A stretch of 64,000 nt of DNA from Zonotrichia leucophrys gambelii. Taxonomy: Eukaryota > Chordata > Aves > Passeriformes > Passerellidae. Of the stretch, positions 1 to 12,545 are shown in pieces (positions within the stretch are counted from its first letter, which is position 1; every line of letters begins with the position of its first letter). The position numbers and the translations under genes were made by a program. The notes under the pieces are model-generated. The model was not told the DNA's origin and did not search any database. It saw only the letters and a list, made by a program, of their open reading frames with translations. The DNA is taken from positions 12,181,950 through 12,245,949 of the forward strand of contig NC_088179.1 in assembly GCF_028769735.1 (NCBI RefSeq). Reading direction: 5' to 3'.

Positions 1-2820
1 CCCTACCTTTCCTCCTGCACGCTGTGCTAGTGGTGCCTGCCTCCCGTTATCATCCTGAATGACTAACAGGAGTAAAAGGGGATCGAATTCTTCCTTTAGA
101 CATTCTGGATGTGGCTGGTTTGTGTACAGGGCTGTGCTTCTCACTGCGACGTCACAGCGCCAGCAGCACCTGCTCTATGGAGCCAACACTTAGAGGCCAA
201 TCCCACAGAGCTGCCTTTCTCATAAACCACTGCAGATCATGTCTGCTGGGGGTTTGGGCTGTGTTTTGGTGACGGTTTTTTTCCCCTTCAACAAGTCTGA
301 TGTTTTACTACATGACTCATTGTCTATAGGCTGTGCCTTCACAAGCAGGCACTGAGCCCTCTGTACTGCAGACTGATAACAAAAGCTGATAGAAATGGGT
401 TCCACCTCCATGACATTGCATTTCACAAGGTTATAAAAACCTTGAAAGTCCTAAGAGTGAGAGAAATTAAGACAGAAGTTGTGAAACAAGTGCATCTCCT
501 CCGCTTTTAAACTACAAAATTTAAATATCACCGAAGACTACTTCCAGAAATCAATTGCAGAAGAACACTGCACACAGCAAACTCAATACACTCATATCTT
601 CCAGAGACAGAATACTTATAGATAAAACATCTCTCTCCAAAAATTGAAGAGGTAGAAATTCTGCCAAGAGGTGTTCCTGCAGAAATTGACACAGCTTCTT
701 TGCTCTATAAAGCATGTGGGTGGAGGACCACTCAGCAGCCTCACTGGCTGAAGCCAACCCATAACTAATTCCCCAATGTCCTTCAGCCTGTGACACCTCA
801 GATAAAATCATTGCTGTGGAATGAGCTACAATTCCTCCTGCACCACAAATGGGTCTGGCTCACAGTAACATCCCGCAGGTTCTTCCAGGGAAGCAAATCT
901 GTGAGTGCTGGTGCTTTGCTCTGCCATGCAAGAGATGGCCCCAACTTCCCAGCCCTGCATATGTGACTGATGCACTGACAGAGACAGGAATCAACTCTGC
1001 TCTCACTGGTACCAGAGGATGAACACCACAATGCCAAAACTCCACCTGTGTGGTTTTGGCTCCCTTGGGGAAGTTTCCATCCCCTTTTCTGACCTCTCCA
1101 CAGAACAAAAAACACTGCCATATATTTATGTTAGGAAAGGAAGGAACACAACATACACCCTGTTCTTATGCACCCATAGAAACCACTTCACATCTAAACT
1201 TGGATTATTAAATAAAACAATAAAGGCATCTGAAAGTCAGGCCAAAATGCTAAAAAACTTGCGAAGCCAAATAAGCCTAGGCAGTCACTGTGAGTGAAGC
1301 CCATCCCCATGGATATGTGGTGACAATTCTTTGACAAGTTCATTCAGACTGGGGTTTTTTTCTGCAGCATCCCACATCTTTCAGCTCTCTGAATTGCTTG
1401 CACAATCTTTGCAGACATAGAACCTGAACAATACCGCCAAAAGCAAATATTTGTTCTTAAAGCAGGAGCTGCATTCTCTGCCTCCAGAACTTTACCATTT
1501 GCAGATATTCGTGATATTTTGCAGCAATATTGACATTTGTGTAGTCAGAAGTCAAAAAATATATAAAAGATGGCAGTCAAACAGAACACATAATTTATCC
1601 TCTTGCATGAATACAATGAAAGACCAGATGTTGAAAACTGGAAAATGCTATTTGATATTTCACTTTTGTGCAGCATGTGTTCTCTACTAAGTGTAAAGTA
1701 AAATTCATTGTGGAGGGGAATATTTTTTTCCTTGACGACAAATACTCAAATGCAGATACGTTTTCTTTCTTGTGACAGTGACAGCTCCTCAAACACACTG
1801 ACTGCATGTTCTTTGAGTAGGTGTAGTTTTTACAAACTCCCACGATATAACACACATCAGACCTGTTTGTGACACAGTTCCTGTTACCATGGGTAGCTTC
1901 AGACTAAACTGCAGCACTAAGATAACCACCAGTCTTATCTCTAGGTCAGACCACATGGAAAAAGGAGTGACATGGGCTTTGAGTATGTGGCCTAGCTTGA
2001 TCAATAATGTCAACTGTTAGGGTCATCTTTAAAGCCATAACTCTCTGATAGCCGGAATTTTTCTACTTTACTTTCCTTATTCGCATGCTTTAAAGTGATG
2101 CTCTCAGTGTCCACTTACACACATCTGTACACACAGATCGCCCCTAGCTAAGCAGAAACAAGACACCTGCAGAATTTCATGGGTTCACAGATCTATTTAT
2201 GCATGGGTACAAATAGTCTAGATTGCACAGAAGTTATTTTAAAGAAATTCTATGTTTTAGTGGGAAATATTTTGAAACAACAAAATTGAAATGTGTTATC
2301 CATCAACAAAATGCTTGGCATGAAGCGTGGTTGTAGAAGCCATGTTGATAATTAATGTAGTGCCTGATAAAAGTGAAATTATGAATAATTGTATTCATTG
2401 AAATCACAACAAGAACCAAGTGAAAATATTTTTTGCTTTTCAACTAACCTTAACATTCAGGTCACACATAAAACTAAAAAGGGTTTGTATATATGCATGG
2501 GTGCATACCATCATTTGAAATGTTATTACTATGAGGAGAAATTATCTATTACTACAGAAAATAAATCTCATTACCTTGTCAAAGCCTTTCAACTGGATGT
2601 TCCTACCTTGTAACCTCACAAATGACTATATGGAAGAAGAAACATCATTCAACTCTAAAATCCCAAGACATGCATGCCACACAAATTTTAATAATACTAA
2701 AGTGATCTGTCCTTTTCCCTTTTAAATCACAACATTGAAAAGTGTTGCCAGATGAGTACTGAAGAGGTTTGCATTCACATGCCATGTTTTCCATTTGGTT
2801 TTGTTTAACACATGCCAATG
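1..2820. other. Non-coding AT-rich stretch, no gene seen
   Basis: Only short frames of about 60-110 codons occur here. They overlap one another on both strands and resemble no protein family. A modestly G+C-elevated patch at about 700-1090 produces three overlapping frames, which is what composition alone would give. No repeat family is recognisable. I see nothing else to annotate except a CRE-like site near 147. Confidence 0.6.
147..154. promoter_or_regulatory. CRE-like octamer (7 of 8 bases)
   Basis: CGACGTCA differs from the palindromic cAMP-response element TGACGTCA at one base. CpG-containing sites are rare in this AT-rich flank, which is why it is listed. No TATA box, transcript start or gene is visible nearby, so function is unsupported and a chance match is quite possible. 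Confidence 0.15.
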
Positions 2821-3580
2821 TCTTTAAGAGGCAGAGCCAGCACTGCTAAGGAGTAGCTGCCCGTGGGACTGGAAAGGTGATCTGGAGCTTTGCCCTGCTG
2901 GGTCACTTGCTGTGCATCCGCTTCTGCCTCAGGGTGACAGTAAATTTAAATTACTGCCCTTTGGCAGGTGTGCAATGGGAAATGAGCTGGTGTGTCAGGC
3001 CCTGCTGCTGGTGGGCAGGTGTCTGCTCCCCCAGCACGCCCAGGGCCAGAGCTCAGCAATGGCTCAGACAGAGCAGGGCTCTGCTCTCCCTCTTACAGGT
3101 GGTCCCTGCATTTCACCGTCCAAGCACGTGGGCAGGATCACAGGGGAAAGCTCAGGGCTTCACTCCATGTGTGGTACTCCTAAACAAGCACTTCCACTTC
3201 CCCTGACAGCAGCTGCCTATGTGATACCAGTCAAGAGTTTAGCATCCAAATTAAAATACAAAAATAAACCCAAAAATCGTTGCGCCATTGTGTAGATATT
3301 ACACATCATCCTTAACATATGTATAAAAACCTCAATTGGTAATTAATTGTGGGAGACCATCTTGGCTGGTTTCTTTCAGTACTGGAGAGGCAAACAGCTC
3401 CTCACTGTAAGGAGCCGAGAGACAGCTTTTTACATGCTCCCTGTGGGAAGCTGGATGCCTTCAAAGGAGTCAGAAGGGAAGAACGTGGGAGGCATTCTGG
3501 CTCTGCTTCTCCCTCTGCTGTGGCCAGCAGCACCAGGAGGATTTGTTTGTAAGAAAAGGAAAGTAATCCCAAAGTGATCA
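2821..3580. other. G+C-elevated non-coding patch
   Basis: Base composition rises for about 750 bases and several 60-127-codon frames overlap in different phases on both strands. None has a recognisable domain, signal peptide or codon pattern that stands out. I cannot tie the sequence to a repeat family. It could be an eroded transposon or simply a G+C-rich island of the kind common in bird intergenic DNA. Confidence 0.4.
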
Positions 3581-6500
3581 GGAAAAATACTTCACAAAAA
3601 TGCAACTGAAAAAGAGATCAGTTAGAAAAAGGAAGACTATTGACTTCTTCAAATTCCCAGAAAACTGTACCTGATCTTATAACATCCCTGTAGAAATATA
3701 ATTTATTTCTCTTCACTTGAAACTATTTGCTTGATCCCCGTTTATTTTTATTAGGAATACAGAAAGCGTTTACCTAAATGGAAGACCCAGGGGACATGAA
3801 ATCACCACAAAATTAGACACTTTCTACAAACTCAGTGCTGGCATTATGAAAAAGACTGTGAGAGAAATCCAGAGAAGTAAATATGGGTAATGATACCACT
3901 TTTAGGTGCATGAGAAAATAAAGATTAAAAAAGGAATCAAACTGTGATTCAGAAAAAAATCTAGAGTAAACTGGAAAAGAACAGTATTTCACAAAGGGCA
4001 GGTCACAAGTGGTTGTTGAGACAGAGTCTAGAAAGGACAGAAAGCATTGGCATAGAAATTGCTTTCATTAAATGGTCATAAAGTAGGGAAAAAGTAATAT
4101 CTGCTTTTTGCCAAAACAACATGTCTTTTTTGACTTGAAGTATTTTGTTCCAAGACTATTCTTATATTTTTGGGTGTTTTTCATCTTCCTTTGGTTTAAT
4201 TTAGTTTATAATAATCAATGACAGCAACTACACTAAGAGTCAAATTAAGCAAAGAACCCAATCAGCCTAGAGCAATCAGAATTTAAGGAGCTTCTCTCAC
4301 CTTTGTCTGAAACATCTCTGCCTTGCTCAAAATAATTATCTAATGATTTAGAACATAAGTTCTGAAAGATAAGTCACATGTTTGCATACATATCATTTCT
4401 AAAAAATTACAGGTGCAGGACTACAGAGGATTACAGATGTTCATTTGTCCTGCCCACTGTGCCAATGCCTGGTTTTTTTCTTTTAATTATAGTCTTGCTA
4501 GAATTTCTAGACATATCTCTTGCTTTTCCAGTTTGTGCTTTCTTAAAAGTATTTTCTTCCTGCATTTTTAGGCTTTCATACTTTTGCAGCATGCAAGGGT
4601 GCTAAGCAAAGTCAGTTGCTGCGTTGAGTTTCAATAATCTTTCTCTCCAAAGCAGCATCTTTCTTAAGCTCTAATCTTTACTGTTCCACTACTCAGAGAG
4701 TTGCCATTGAGCACCACAAGAAGAATTAGGTAATCTTATCTAATTGTGTTCTTCCTGACTGTTCTTTAAACAAGGAAAGCCTTTCAGTTGATGTGAAAAG
4801 TATTAAGAGCAGACCTTTGCTGACCTTCTCAAGCCATTGGGGAAAACTTGACATTACACAGAAGCTTACTCAAACAAGCTATAATTAAATTGAGAGTGGA
4901 ATGACACCACTTACAAGTAAAAACAAAGTATAGCTATTTAATGCAAAAATTACTTAAGTACTCCTGGGAGCACAAAAGTTTATCTCTACTAAAATAATTA
5001 TGTTTTGCCATTAGATGAAGAGAGGACACAAATGGAATATGCATGTTCTTTTCAACATCACTACCCTTTGCTGCTCCACCAAAACTGGAAGAGGCAATGG
5101 AAAAGACCTTTCAAACTAATGTTTTGCATTCAATTAGGTAGAAGCATCTGCTTTGCCTTTAAATAACCTGCCAATCATTCACAAGGTAAAGGACAAATTC
5201 TGACTGCGGCTTCTTACCCAAAAGGCCCAAGGACTAACTGAAATATAGAGCCTTGGCCTTCTGATGTTCAGGAGAGCAGAGCTTTACCTCTGGCTTCCCA
5301 CATCAGCCTCTTCTCTACTCCCCTCTTTGTCCATTTCTCCCACTCTTATTTTCACAGTAAATATTTGTTGTTGATCTTTATCTGGAGTTAAAATGTGCAT
5401 TGCATAAAAATGCAGAATATGTGTCAAAAATAAGAATAGTGTCCAAGTTATGACAGTCCTGTCTAAAATATTAAGCATCTATGATCTCATCAAGGTTATT
5501 TAGAAAATGCTTTGCACTCCCTTTTACACAATTGCCACTTTAATATTCTCAAAACCCAAATATAAAATTGTTCCCAAAGTACATACTGCATACTGTGTAT
5601 CTATCTCTCTCTGAAATATGAAATGAGGTATTTCTTGGAAAGGAACAGGCATCAAAACCACGCAGCCAAAATCATCCCACTCAGTTAGATTCAATCCTAT
5701 CAACTTCTCAGGTGGTTTCATTGGACCAGACACAATCCCTCCACCCAGGGCAGCAGGAATCAGCCATTCTACCCAACTGTCCTGCTCTTCTTTTACATTC
5801 CTCTCATGCTTTCTGCTTTGCCAGTCATGCCAGCTCACATGTCCCTTTCATCTCCTTCCCAAAAGCCTCCTTCTGTGAACCTTCATGTATGAAAATTATT
5901 TCAAATATATTTGCCTTCAACATATTTAAATTATTCCTAGAAAAGCTCACTCCTCCATCATTGTCCATAAAGTTCTAGAGTGCAATCTTAAAATATTTTT
6001 AATTATCTACTCCTTTTCTCTAAATATTCATCCCCAACCAGACCTCCAGAAACAGTACCTAAATAAAGTCTGATGTGTATTTAACCCATGGGAGCAGATA
6101 AACTCCTGTAACCAAGGTCTATTTTAGTGGCCATGTACATGATTTTACTTATGTTCATTTCAATAATTTGTATAATACCTGCCCCAAACACCACTCTCAT
6201 TCATTGGCATTTGGGCTGTGAGTAGGGAAATCTCTTCCCTTTTTGGTCAGGGAGGCACTTTATTGTACCAACAATTAATAACAAAATCCCATTTGTTGAA
6301 TATCAAATAGAGGTCAATATCCAAAGTTACTTCTTCTGATCATACCCATTTCTGTATTTTTCAACCACCCCTAAACACATCCTGTTTTTAGGAAAGTACA
6401 GAATAAACAGAGCAGCACCAAAACCACTGAGGTGATTTGTGAAAAGGTTTAATTTTTGTAGCAGAGCCCCTGCCATGACTCTTCTATCACACTGCAAGAT

Positions 6501-7677
6501 ATCCTTCAGAATGGTATTCATCCACCTATTCATCCATAGGGGCCTGAAATCATATAAAAACTTAGCCCCTAACTTACATCCCATTTTTCCTCCAGTCTAT
6601 AGAAAAAAAGATCATCTACAATGAAGAATCAGGTATTTTTGTTTGCTCCTAACAAGAACTTATCTCCCTCAGATGCCTCTTTAAAAAGACCAAAAAGTCA
6701 AGCCAGCTAATTTAATTATCAAAATCAATTTTTTTTAATTCCACTTTAAAACTACTGTTTGCAAGAATGAAGTATTTTAGAAGGCAATAAAAGAAGCTAG
6801 ATTGATTTAGGAGAGAGAAAACTGGTTCCTTTCATCCAAATTTTTTGTATTGTTAGAAAGCTTTTGCAATGACATTCAAACAGAACAGTTGGGAAGAAAA
6901 ATAATTTTATTATTTTTTTAAGATATAATGACAGAGTATGAAATGCTTTCAAATTCTTGCAAACCAAACAAGAGAATGGAATTATTTTAGTGCATCCAAA
7001 ACAGTATTTTCTCTCTCACACCAAAAATTACATAGTAACCTAGAAAATCAATAAAAAATCCTCTTCTGGGAGATCTGTGTGTGGGTGATCCTTTAATGTT
7101 ATCTTTTTGATACGCAGTAAGAGCAGAGGTCTAGAGGCACATTCTCCTCAGAATTATTGTGCTAGTGAAGTAGATGGAAGAAGTTTCACTGGAATGAAAA
7201 TAAGTCAATTCAATAGAAAAGACATCCAGAACAGAGATCCTGACACCACTACGGGTGTTGGGAAATTCTATCTCTCAGCATTAGAATATTCCCAGGTTTT
7301 CATTAGATTCAGGGAAAAAAGGCTGGTAAAGGTGATGAGGGAAGTAAGATAGCACCTAACACATGACCCTTGCATAAACCAGAGGCTCTTGTCAGGGTTC
7401 CCCAGAGATGCAGAGCAGCACTTCAGGCCAAGGGCATTGAATCCAGCTCCTCTCTGTTCCAGGAGAGTGTCCAGACCTTCAGGCTGCACAGACAGCCCTG
7501 TCACTTGTCTAAGTCTTGTCTCTATTTTCTCCCAAGTTAGATTAATTTCTGTTCTTGGGAGCAAGGACTGGCTCTGTAGCAGAACAATTGAACTGAGGTT
7601 CCTCCACTGAATAGTGAATTGTTTGGGACATAAACCAGACCAGACACTATCCTGGTAGTTAGATATTCTGGCTTCTA
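3581..7677. other. AT-rich non-coding stretch, no gene seen
   Basis: About 4 kb of AT-rich sequence with frequent stops in every frame and homopolymer runs. The frames present (up to 104 codons, such as the minus-strand one at 5524-5838) show no domain. No recognisable repeat element, RNA gene or tandem array is visible. Confidence 0.6.
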
Positions 7678-7727
7678 ACAATCAAGTTGGAAAAGACTCA
7701 AATATTATCATCCAACATCCTGACTGA
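7678..7727 (-). mobile_element. Degraded CR1 LINE 3'-end remnant
   Basis: Read on the plus strand, the segment runs AATCAAGTTGGAAAAGAC, then a divergent stretch ending in ATCATCCAACATCCTGAC. This follows the reverse complement of the 3' untranslated end of avian CR1 retrotransposons (the GGTTGGAAAAGACC...ATCATCGAGTCCAACC block). The element would therefore lie on the minus strand, severely 5'-truncated and old, with several substitutions and small gaps. No coding part of CR1 remains. The match is from memory of the family consensus over only about 50 bases, so an exact subfamily cannot be given. Confidence 0.55.
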
Positions 7728-8790
7728 ATTTCTGGAGAAATAAGCCTCTCTTAGGTTTTTCACAACATGATTTACACAGCACTTACTCTATATTCATTCA
7801 GTGCAAAAAAAACCTGTGAAATCTCAAAATTGCTTATGATATCTGCAAATTTATTTCATTTGAGGTTTCAGTTCTATCAGAGCGTCATGAAACCTCTGGA
7901 AGTATCTATAAAGATACTGAGCTATTGAATCAATTCACAATTATACTTTCATTGCGCTCTCAAAATCTCACAGAACTAACTGGTTTTGTACTTTGATGTG
8001 GAAATGAGGGGAAAGCTTTTAAGAGAGCTAACTTTTACTAAGTTCAGATGAAATCTACTCTCAGTACTAAACTAAGATGCCATTGCCTAAAGAAAGACAA
8101 ATTCATTTCCTGATAAACACATTTTAAAGTCTTAAATTTGCTTTTATCCAAAACAATGCAAAAAGCATTTTACTCTCTTTTCTATAATGAAAGATTGCTT
8201 GGAACATTAGAGAAAAATGCCATAAACATATTCCCTGTCTTATTCCTTTGATTATTTTATTCCCTAAAAAGCACCCAAATACTTAGACCTCAGTTTAGTA
8301 ATTTCTTTAATAATTTTTAAAAGCATTTATAAAAAATAAAGCAACTAAACAAATCATAAATGACAAATAAACCTGACACCCTATCTGTGAACTAGAAGGG
8401 GAGAAGAAAAAAATCCTTGTTTCTAAACCACAGATTATTATGTAGATATTTTGTTTGTTGTTTGTTTTATAAAAAGCCCAATGGATGAAAATTTTATGTA
8501 CTGCCCTCATGTAGAGAAATAGAATTAAAGATCACAATAAATTCCTCTCTCAATATTTCTGCCTACTGTCAAATTAAGAAAAGAGTTTTGAAGCAATAAG
8601 AATTGTGGCACAGCTGACCTTGGCTGTTATGCTTCATGCCAGAAATCTTGAGAAAACAGGGTAACCTCAGTCCAATATCAGTTACACAGAAAGAGGAAAC
8701 CTAAATCAGGGTACAGCGTAAAAACAAAGACTTCTGCCATTCTGTTTTTCCCCTTCACAATGCCCAACTCTCAGATGGTACCTGATGAGT
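7728..8790. other. AT-rich non-coding stretch, no gene seen
   Basis: Nothing recognisable is present. A 67-codon minus-strand frame at 8307-8510 is AT-driven and lysine/asparagine/isoleucine-rich. No repeat or RNA gene is visible. Confidence 0.6.
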
Positions 8791-9091
8791 CAAGATGATG
8801 CAGAGGAGCATTAGCTCCAAGAGAGCAAGGACACACAGAGGTGTTGTCCACCAGAGGCATTTCCTACTGGTTTTTTTGGGAACATTTTATCTCACCAAAC
8901 AGCCCACTGTGGACATGCACAGAGCAGGCTCCTGGGGACAGTCACCTGCCCTTTGGCAAAGGACAGCTCTGAGCAGGAGTGGCCAAGTGCACCTTTCTTA
9001 GTTAGGTGGCCCACAGCACCTGCAGGCTGTGTTCATCAGGAACTACCCCAGACCTTTACAGCTGCCAACCAAAAAACAATTTGCCACCTAT
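8791..9091. other. G+C-elevated flank upstream of the LTR fragment
   Basis: Composition rises sharply just before the LTR. I cannot show that this sequence belongs to the same element: it lacks the wording of the LTR and has no retroviral coding similarity that I recognise. It may be host flank or an unrelated older insertion. Confidence 0.3.
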
Positions 9092-9441
9092 TGTGGGTTT
9101 GGCTGGGGTATAGCTACTTTCACAGTAGCTGGTGCGGGTCTGTGTTTTGGATCTGTGCTGGAAATGGCATTGGTAACTCAGGGATGCTCCAGTCACTGCT
9201 GAGCAGTGATCACACAGAGCCAAGGCCTCTCCTGCTCCTCACCCCAGCTGCCAGGGGAACGGGGAGCACGGGGAGCTGGGAGGGGACACAGCCGGGAGAG
9301 CTGACCCCAGCTGATCCAAGGCACATTCCATTCCATTCCTTTCAGCATTGTGACCTGCATGTGAGGCTGGGTGGGGAAAGGAGGAGGAAGGGAAGGACAT
9401 TTGTAGTTATGGCATCTGCCTTCCCAAGTAACTGGTACTTG
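9092..9441 (+). mobile_element. Endogenous retrovirus LTR fragment (solo, 3'-truncated)
   Basis: The sequence opens with TGTGGGTTTGGCTGGGGTA and continues through AGCTGGTGCGGGTCTGTGTT, GGGAGGGGACACAGCC, AGCTGACCCCAGCTGA and TTCCCAAGTAACTG. This order of phrases is typical of a long terminal repeat family that is abundant in songbird genomes. It starts with the expected TG but breaks off after the TTCCCAAGTAACTG block, so the 3' part of the LTR is missing. No gag, pol or env similarity lies on either side, so this is a solo or broken LTR. Short open frames across it (up to 163 codons) are incidental. A guanine-rich run near 9254-9285 could form a quadruplex. I do not assign a Repbase subfamily name. 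Age looks moderate because the phrases are still readable with scattered changes. Confidence 0.75.
9254..9285 (+). other. Potential G-quadruplex motif within the LTR
   Basis: Five runs of three or more G (9254-9257, 9261-9264, 9270-9273, 9278-9280, 9282-9285) are separated by loops of 1-5 bases, which meets the canonical G3+N1-7 rule. It sits in the middle of the retroviral LTR fragment, where G-rich blocks are part of the family sequence, so it probably reflects ancestry rather than a host function. Confidence 0.5.
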
Positions 9442-11048
9442 TGATATCCAAATGCTATCTGGAAAACAAACCAAACCCTCAATGATTCTGATAAAAAGTA
9501 CTTTGTTAAGAAAAATGCCCAAATATTTCTGTCATTCATACTAATTCCTCCATTTACCTTATTTCCCCTTCTCTGGTATACTGAAAAGCAGAATGACATT
9601 TATCTTTCTATACATGGATATATTGGAGCTGAATGGTGGCCAGCTTCCTACTGAGTCACTGAACAGGTATTTCCACATTTCTAATAACTTCAGGTTTTTT
9701 TAAAATTAATTACATCAATTAATTTATTAAACCTTTGTGTTTTACCTTCTATTGTAAAAGGCATAGTTACATGGCATGAAATAACATCTTGCTAAAATTG
9801 GGCAATGTATAATAAAAAGCATTGTACAGTCTTACCATCCAAAGTTAAACATATTCCTAAAAATCTGGTTATTTTGTGTAAAATATTGTGACCTTCCATT
9901 TAACAGTGGTGCCAAAACAGTTGTTCTCCATTGTGTAAGAAATATTACTACATGTCTCCATGTAACTCAACTCACACCACTCTAAATATTTGATGCAATA
10001 TTTTACACTTTGAGGTTTCACAGTAATTTTTAAATTCCCTAAACTAATAAGTGAATCTTTTGAACTCACAAAACAAAACAGTCACCCAAGTGGAAAACAT
10101 CTTAAAAGCTCTCTGAAGTTGGGAATAAGGCTTTATTAAATACAACTGTTCTGACACGATGGATGTACTTAGTGTAACTCTTGTGGGCTTACACTATTAC
10201 TGCTCTCTTGAACAACTCCCGAAGTGGAAATATATAATTTAGGACACCCAGGTCCCTCAAAATATACCATCTTAAAAGTTTGTCAGTGTCTCTCAGTTCT
10301 AGCTAAGTTTTAAGTGGAAAACATCTCTGTGTTTAACAAAACCAACATAATTGAATTTAAAAGGGTCATTGAATAGCTCAGATAAATATAGAAAAGGCAA
10401 AGATTAGTGTCTGGAAAATTCTCTGACATACAGTGCCATCAACAAACTGAACCAAGAGGCTTGGTGGGGAATGGCAGGGAGGGCAGAACAATTTCCTGAT
10501 AAGTTTGAGTCACTTCAGTTCATGTGTTACCTCCATTAGTGCATCAGAAAAGTTTGCTCGAAGAAAGCTTTGACTAGGGACATCAAAGAGAAGTATGTTC
10601 AGGTGGATAATTTTCTCAAAGTAAAACAAAATTTCATTCACATACATGTTGTTTAGCTGCAAGAGGAACTAATCCACAAGAAAAATACCAAAATCTGCAT
10701 CCAGGAAAAATACAAATGGCCTAGACTGTACTGCATGCTGAATCCAAGAGCAAATTAATTCTTTGTTGTGAACAGTCTTCTCAGTTGCAGTTAAAAGGAT
10801 CTGTAGCTGCTTTACACAAGCAAAAATCTTCCTTTTATATATCTTGAATCCATGCTCACTGAAATCCAGCATGAAATTTTCCTGGTAACATCAGTCAGCT
10901 TTGACTTAGGTTCTAAAGAAGAATTGCCATGGTAGAGCATATTTTTTCAGAGTTGCATGACACCCTTCTGTGACATTGCCTCTGATGTTTCAACCTTTGC
11001 CAAGGAAAAGGTAAACAGTATCTGAAAAATCTAAGGGGATGCACAAGA
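9442..11048. other. AT-rich non-coding stretch, no gene seen
   Basis: Frames of up to 85 codons only, with no domain. The segment 10490-10570 has mixed composition but nothing diagnostic. No repeat element was recognised. Confidence 0.55.
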
Positions 11049-11097
11049 GATAGATAGGTAAGATAGATATCTATCTATAGATAGATAAATAGATAGG
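11049..11097. repeat. GATA/TATC microsatellite with internal palindrome
   Basis: An interrupted tetranucleotide repeat switches strand sense in the middle: GATA units run into ATCTATCT and back to GATA. The core 11061-11076 (AGATAGATATCTATCT) is a perfect 16-base palindrome. Such arrays are length-polymorphic in birds. Confidence 0.85.
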
Positions 11098-11920
11098 GAA
11101 TCATGTTCTTTGTCTTTCAAACACTGCTCTGTTTTTCAACAAAAAAAGGATATTTTCAGAAGTGCTTGTAAAACATAAAGATTTAGGGGGTTTCTTACAC
11201 AGTATAAATCCCTGTGCTCCCCTCCAGAGCACATTCCTACCTATTCCCATTGGTTTTGCATGGTAATGAACAAAATACAATTTTTTTTTAACATGAAAGA
11301 AAAAATAATAATTCTTGTATTTTTCTCATTTATTCAGTCCTTCTACATTTCTGTCTCTAGTCTCCCTAAAAAATAGAAACTGTGAAGATATGCAACTTCC
11401 TGTTTTAGTCCTGACACATTTTGACATGGTTGCAGTATTAAATTGTTTTTATTCTATGCAGCAGGAGAAGGAAAATACGCCACATGAGCAAGTCACAAAA
11501 AAGTGGTTTTCATGGTTAAAATAAAACTTTTTCCATGACCATGTATTTCTTATTTCAGCATACTGTGGCCCAAATAAAGAACAAGCAGCAAGACTCGGAA
11601 CATAAGAATTTTAGGCACAAGCATTTCTTTTACTTCCCTTGCAATGTGAAGGTGCCTTAATTTGAAAGAAAATAACCTCCCAAGTGCCTCTCAGTCTTTA
11701 AAGAAAAAACTCCTTCTGCAGAGCTTGTTAAATATAATCTGCAGCACAGCATTAGAAAACAACAGGCATTGCCTCCTGCTAAAGCAGAGGGTGACCACTC
11801 CTGTCCTTTGTCCTACACAACCTGCAGTCACCTGCACCTCACAGGAGCTGTTAGTAATCTTTTTCTGTTAATAACTGTCTTTTAATAACTGCCTTTGGGA
11901 ACCTAGGATCAAAGACTGGA
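11098..11920. other. AT-rich non-coding stretch, no gene seen
   Basis: Two 69-codon plus-strand frames occur (11315-11524 and 11662-11871) without recognisable similarity. Nothing else is visible. Confidence 0.55.
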
Positions 11921-12545
11921 CCAAGCACTGTTCTCACAGAGGAGGCACTGCAGGGCCCACTCCAGCTCTCGTGCCTTGGAGCAGCTGTGGGATGAGGGAT
12001 ACAAACTTTGGGCCAGCAGCACGAGGGCTGCCAGGGTTTGCCATTGCCGTCTTCTGCCTTTCCCCTTGTTAGGAGAGCTGTGGATTATGAGGGATCCTGA
12101 GCTGACTGAAATGCACCATGCACTTGCATTTCAGCTGCTTTTAGGAGAGGGACCATTTCTGCTTTACTGTCAGAAGTGCCCTTGTGGAACCCTTCTTCCT
12201 TTCCCACCTTTCATAAGCATCTCCAAACACCATCCAGCACCTGTAGTGGTACAAACACTTTGTGTTTGTGCTGGTGTAGTGCATTTGATCCACAACCACT
12301 GTCAAAACAGCTCAGGACGGTGAGGCAGGCGTGTCTGTGCCAGAGCCACGCTGCCACTGCCCCTCCCTTGCCCCCAGAGAAGGGAAGCATGCCCAAGGAG
12401 AAGGCACTTGGGCTCTCAGCAGCAATCCTGGGACCATGTCAGGGCTGGGAAGAGGGACCTCCCTCGAGTAGGACACATTGAGGAAGCACGCTTGTCTCAA
12501 ACGAACAAGTTGGATCCTCAGAGATGTTAAGTTAACACACATGCA
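11921..12545. other. G+C-elevated non-coding patch
   Basis: A 600-base rise in G+C with four overlapping frames (61-115 codons) in different phases on both strands. Their translations lack any family signature. The pattern of simultaneous open frames on opposite strands is expected where TA-containing stops become rare. It is possibly an eroded mobile element; no boundaries are visible. Confidence 0.4.

Noticed and set aside
7389..7681. Possible MIR-like SINE next to the CR1 remnant
   Set aside because: CACTTGTCTAAGTCTTGTCTC only loosely recalls the MIR core; too few matching bases to support a call without a search.
8953..9444. 163-codon frame over the LTR
   Set aside because: It lies within a non-coding retroviral LTR fragment and shows no viral or host protein similarity.
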